From positions 1 to 5,898 of the forward strand of contig CALGLM010000180.1 of the NCBI GenBank assembly GCA_937930275.1: a stretch of 5,898 nucleotides of DNA. The letters run 5' to 3'. The notes beneath the pieces are model-generated. The model did no database searches. It had not been told where the DNA came from and saw only the letters and a program-made list of their open reading frames with translations. Each line of letters begins with the position of its first letter. Positions within the stretch are counted from its first letter, which is position 1. The position numbers were made by a program, and so were the translations under genes. The stretch comes from an uncultured Ignavibacteria bacterium. Its GTDB lineage: Bacteria; Bacteroidota; Ignavibacteria; Ignavibacteriales; Melioribacteraceae. This document shows positions 5,265 through 5,898 of this stretch, piece after piece.

Positions 5265-5898
5265 ATTTATTATTAAAATCGTAAAATATTTAAATCTTAA
5301 TACTTTAAGAATAAATTTTAGGTACTTTGATTTTTTTGAAGCGATTAAATTACCCATATTTTTAGCTCCAAACGTTAAAATATTAAAGCTTAGCGGAAGC
5401 GTGTTGATAAACAAACCTATTTATCCAGGAATGATTAGAATTGGTTACGGTAATGTTGGAATATTTGATAAAGATTATCAAAGAACATTACTTTATATAG
5501 AAGGAGTTATAGAATTTGATGAGGGAGTTAAAATAGGACATGGGAGTAGGATATCCTCTGCAAAAGGATCTTTAATCAGATTTGGTAAAAATTTTACTAT
5601 CACGGCACATTCTTCAATTATATCACGATTTAAAATCACTTTTGGAAATGATTGTTTACTATCTTGGGATATTTTAATAATGGATTCTGATTTTCATTTC
5701 ATCAAGAATACTGCTGGGATTCCGATAAATGAAGATAAAGAAATAATAATTGGAGATAAAGTTTGGATAGGTTGTCGAAGTATTATTCTAAAAGGCTCAA
5801 TTATCCCAGATAACTGTGTAATTGGTGCGCAAGCTATTGTATCTTCAAGGTTAAGTGAAAAAAATGTCATATATGCAAAATGTCCAATTACCATTGTA
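5239..5898 (+). CDS. Left-handed beta-helix (hexapeptide-repeat) acyltransferase, 3' truncated by window
   Basis: An ATG at 5239 opens 220 codons with no stop up to the last base, so the gene continues beyond the window. The N-terminal 60 residues are A+T-rich and helical (MKIVLEKCKFIIKIVKYLNL at 1-20). From about residue 67 the chain has the I-G-x-G hexapeptide rhythm of a left-handed parallel beta helix: FDEGVKIGHGSRI, IRFGKNFTITAHSSI, then IMDSDFHFI (147-155) with likely catalytic H152, then IIIGDKVWIGCRSIILKGSI (169-188) and IPDNCVIGAQAIVS (189-202). This fits O-acetyltransferases of capsule or O-antigen loci that use acetyl-CoA to modify a sugar. Its start overlaps the 3' end of fcl by 26 nt, consistent with an operon. 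The acceptor sugar and the missing C-terminus cannot be judged. Confidence 0.9.
   Translation, partial: MKIVLEKCKFIIKIVKYLNLNTLRINFRYFDFFEAIKLPIFLAPNVKILKLSGSVLINKPIYPGMIRIGYGNVGIFDKDYQRTLLYIEGVIEFDEGVKIGHGSRISSAKGSLIRFGKNFTITAHSSIISRFKITFGNDCLLSWDILIMDSDFHFIKNTAGIPINEDKEIIIGDKVWIGCRSIILKGSIIPDNCVIGAQAIVSSRLSEKNVIYAKCPITIV

Noticed and set aside
5226..5894. Minus-strand reading frames at 5226-5414 and 5694-5894
   Set aside because: They lie opposite a continuous + strand acyltransferase frame with clear hexapeptide motifs; they are antisense shadows.

Overview
The window is A+T-rich and every gene lies on the + strand. It looks like a chromosomal segment of a member of the Bacteroidota, judged by low G+C, start codons preceded by A/T-rich sequence rather than clear Shine-Dalgarno motifs, and a ProC tail with SKGGTT where SPGGTT is usual. 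This is an inference from style; no marker gene fixes the taxon.

Layout: (1) 1-212 is the 3' end of proC, a housekeeping gene. (2) 213-439 is an A+T-rich spacer with no recognisable gene. (3) 440-2700 is an accessory block of five small genes built around three nucleotidyltransferase (NTase) domains: a single-chain MNT NTase + HI0074-type helical protein, a separate MNT NTase overlapping a HEPN/HepT-like RNase gene (a classic MNT/HEPN toxin-antitoxin layout), and a 73-aa protein overlapping an AbiEii/DUF6036-like NTase. (4) 2739-5898 is the start of a surface-polysaccharide locus: gmd and fcl, which together turn GDP-mannose into GDP-L-fucose, followed by a left-handed beta-helix acyltransferase that runs off the window. 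A free-standing four-helix-bundle protein of the 23S rRNA intervening-sequence (S23/IVP) family sits between gmd and fcl.

The most unusual feature is not a gene. Four of the gene junctions (1898-1932, 2704-2735, 3825-3860, 4254-4284) are filled by degenerate tandem arrays of 7-bp units fitting C-N-N-(G/T)-T-N-A in most copies. Three arrays read in the + direction and stop a few bases before a start codon. The one at 3825-3860 is reversed and begins directly after the gmd stop codon. As a result the S23-family gene is enclosed by a 34-nt inverted repeat (3832-3865 with 4249-4282: 27 Watson-Crick pairs, 3 G-U, 4 mismatches), an arrangement reminiscent of the stem that encloses this gene family inside 23S rRNA. 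gmd is also enclosed by an inverted pair. The arrays link the toxin-antitoxin block to the polysaccharide genes and may mark where gene cassettes were joined.
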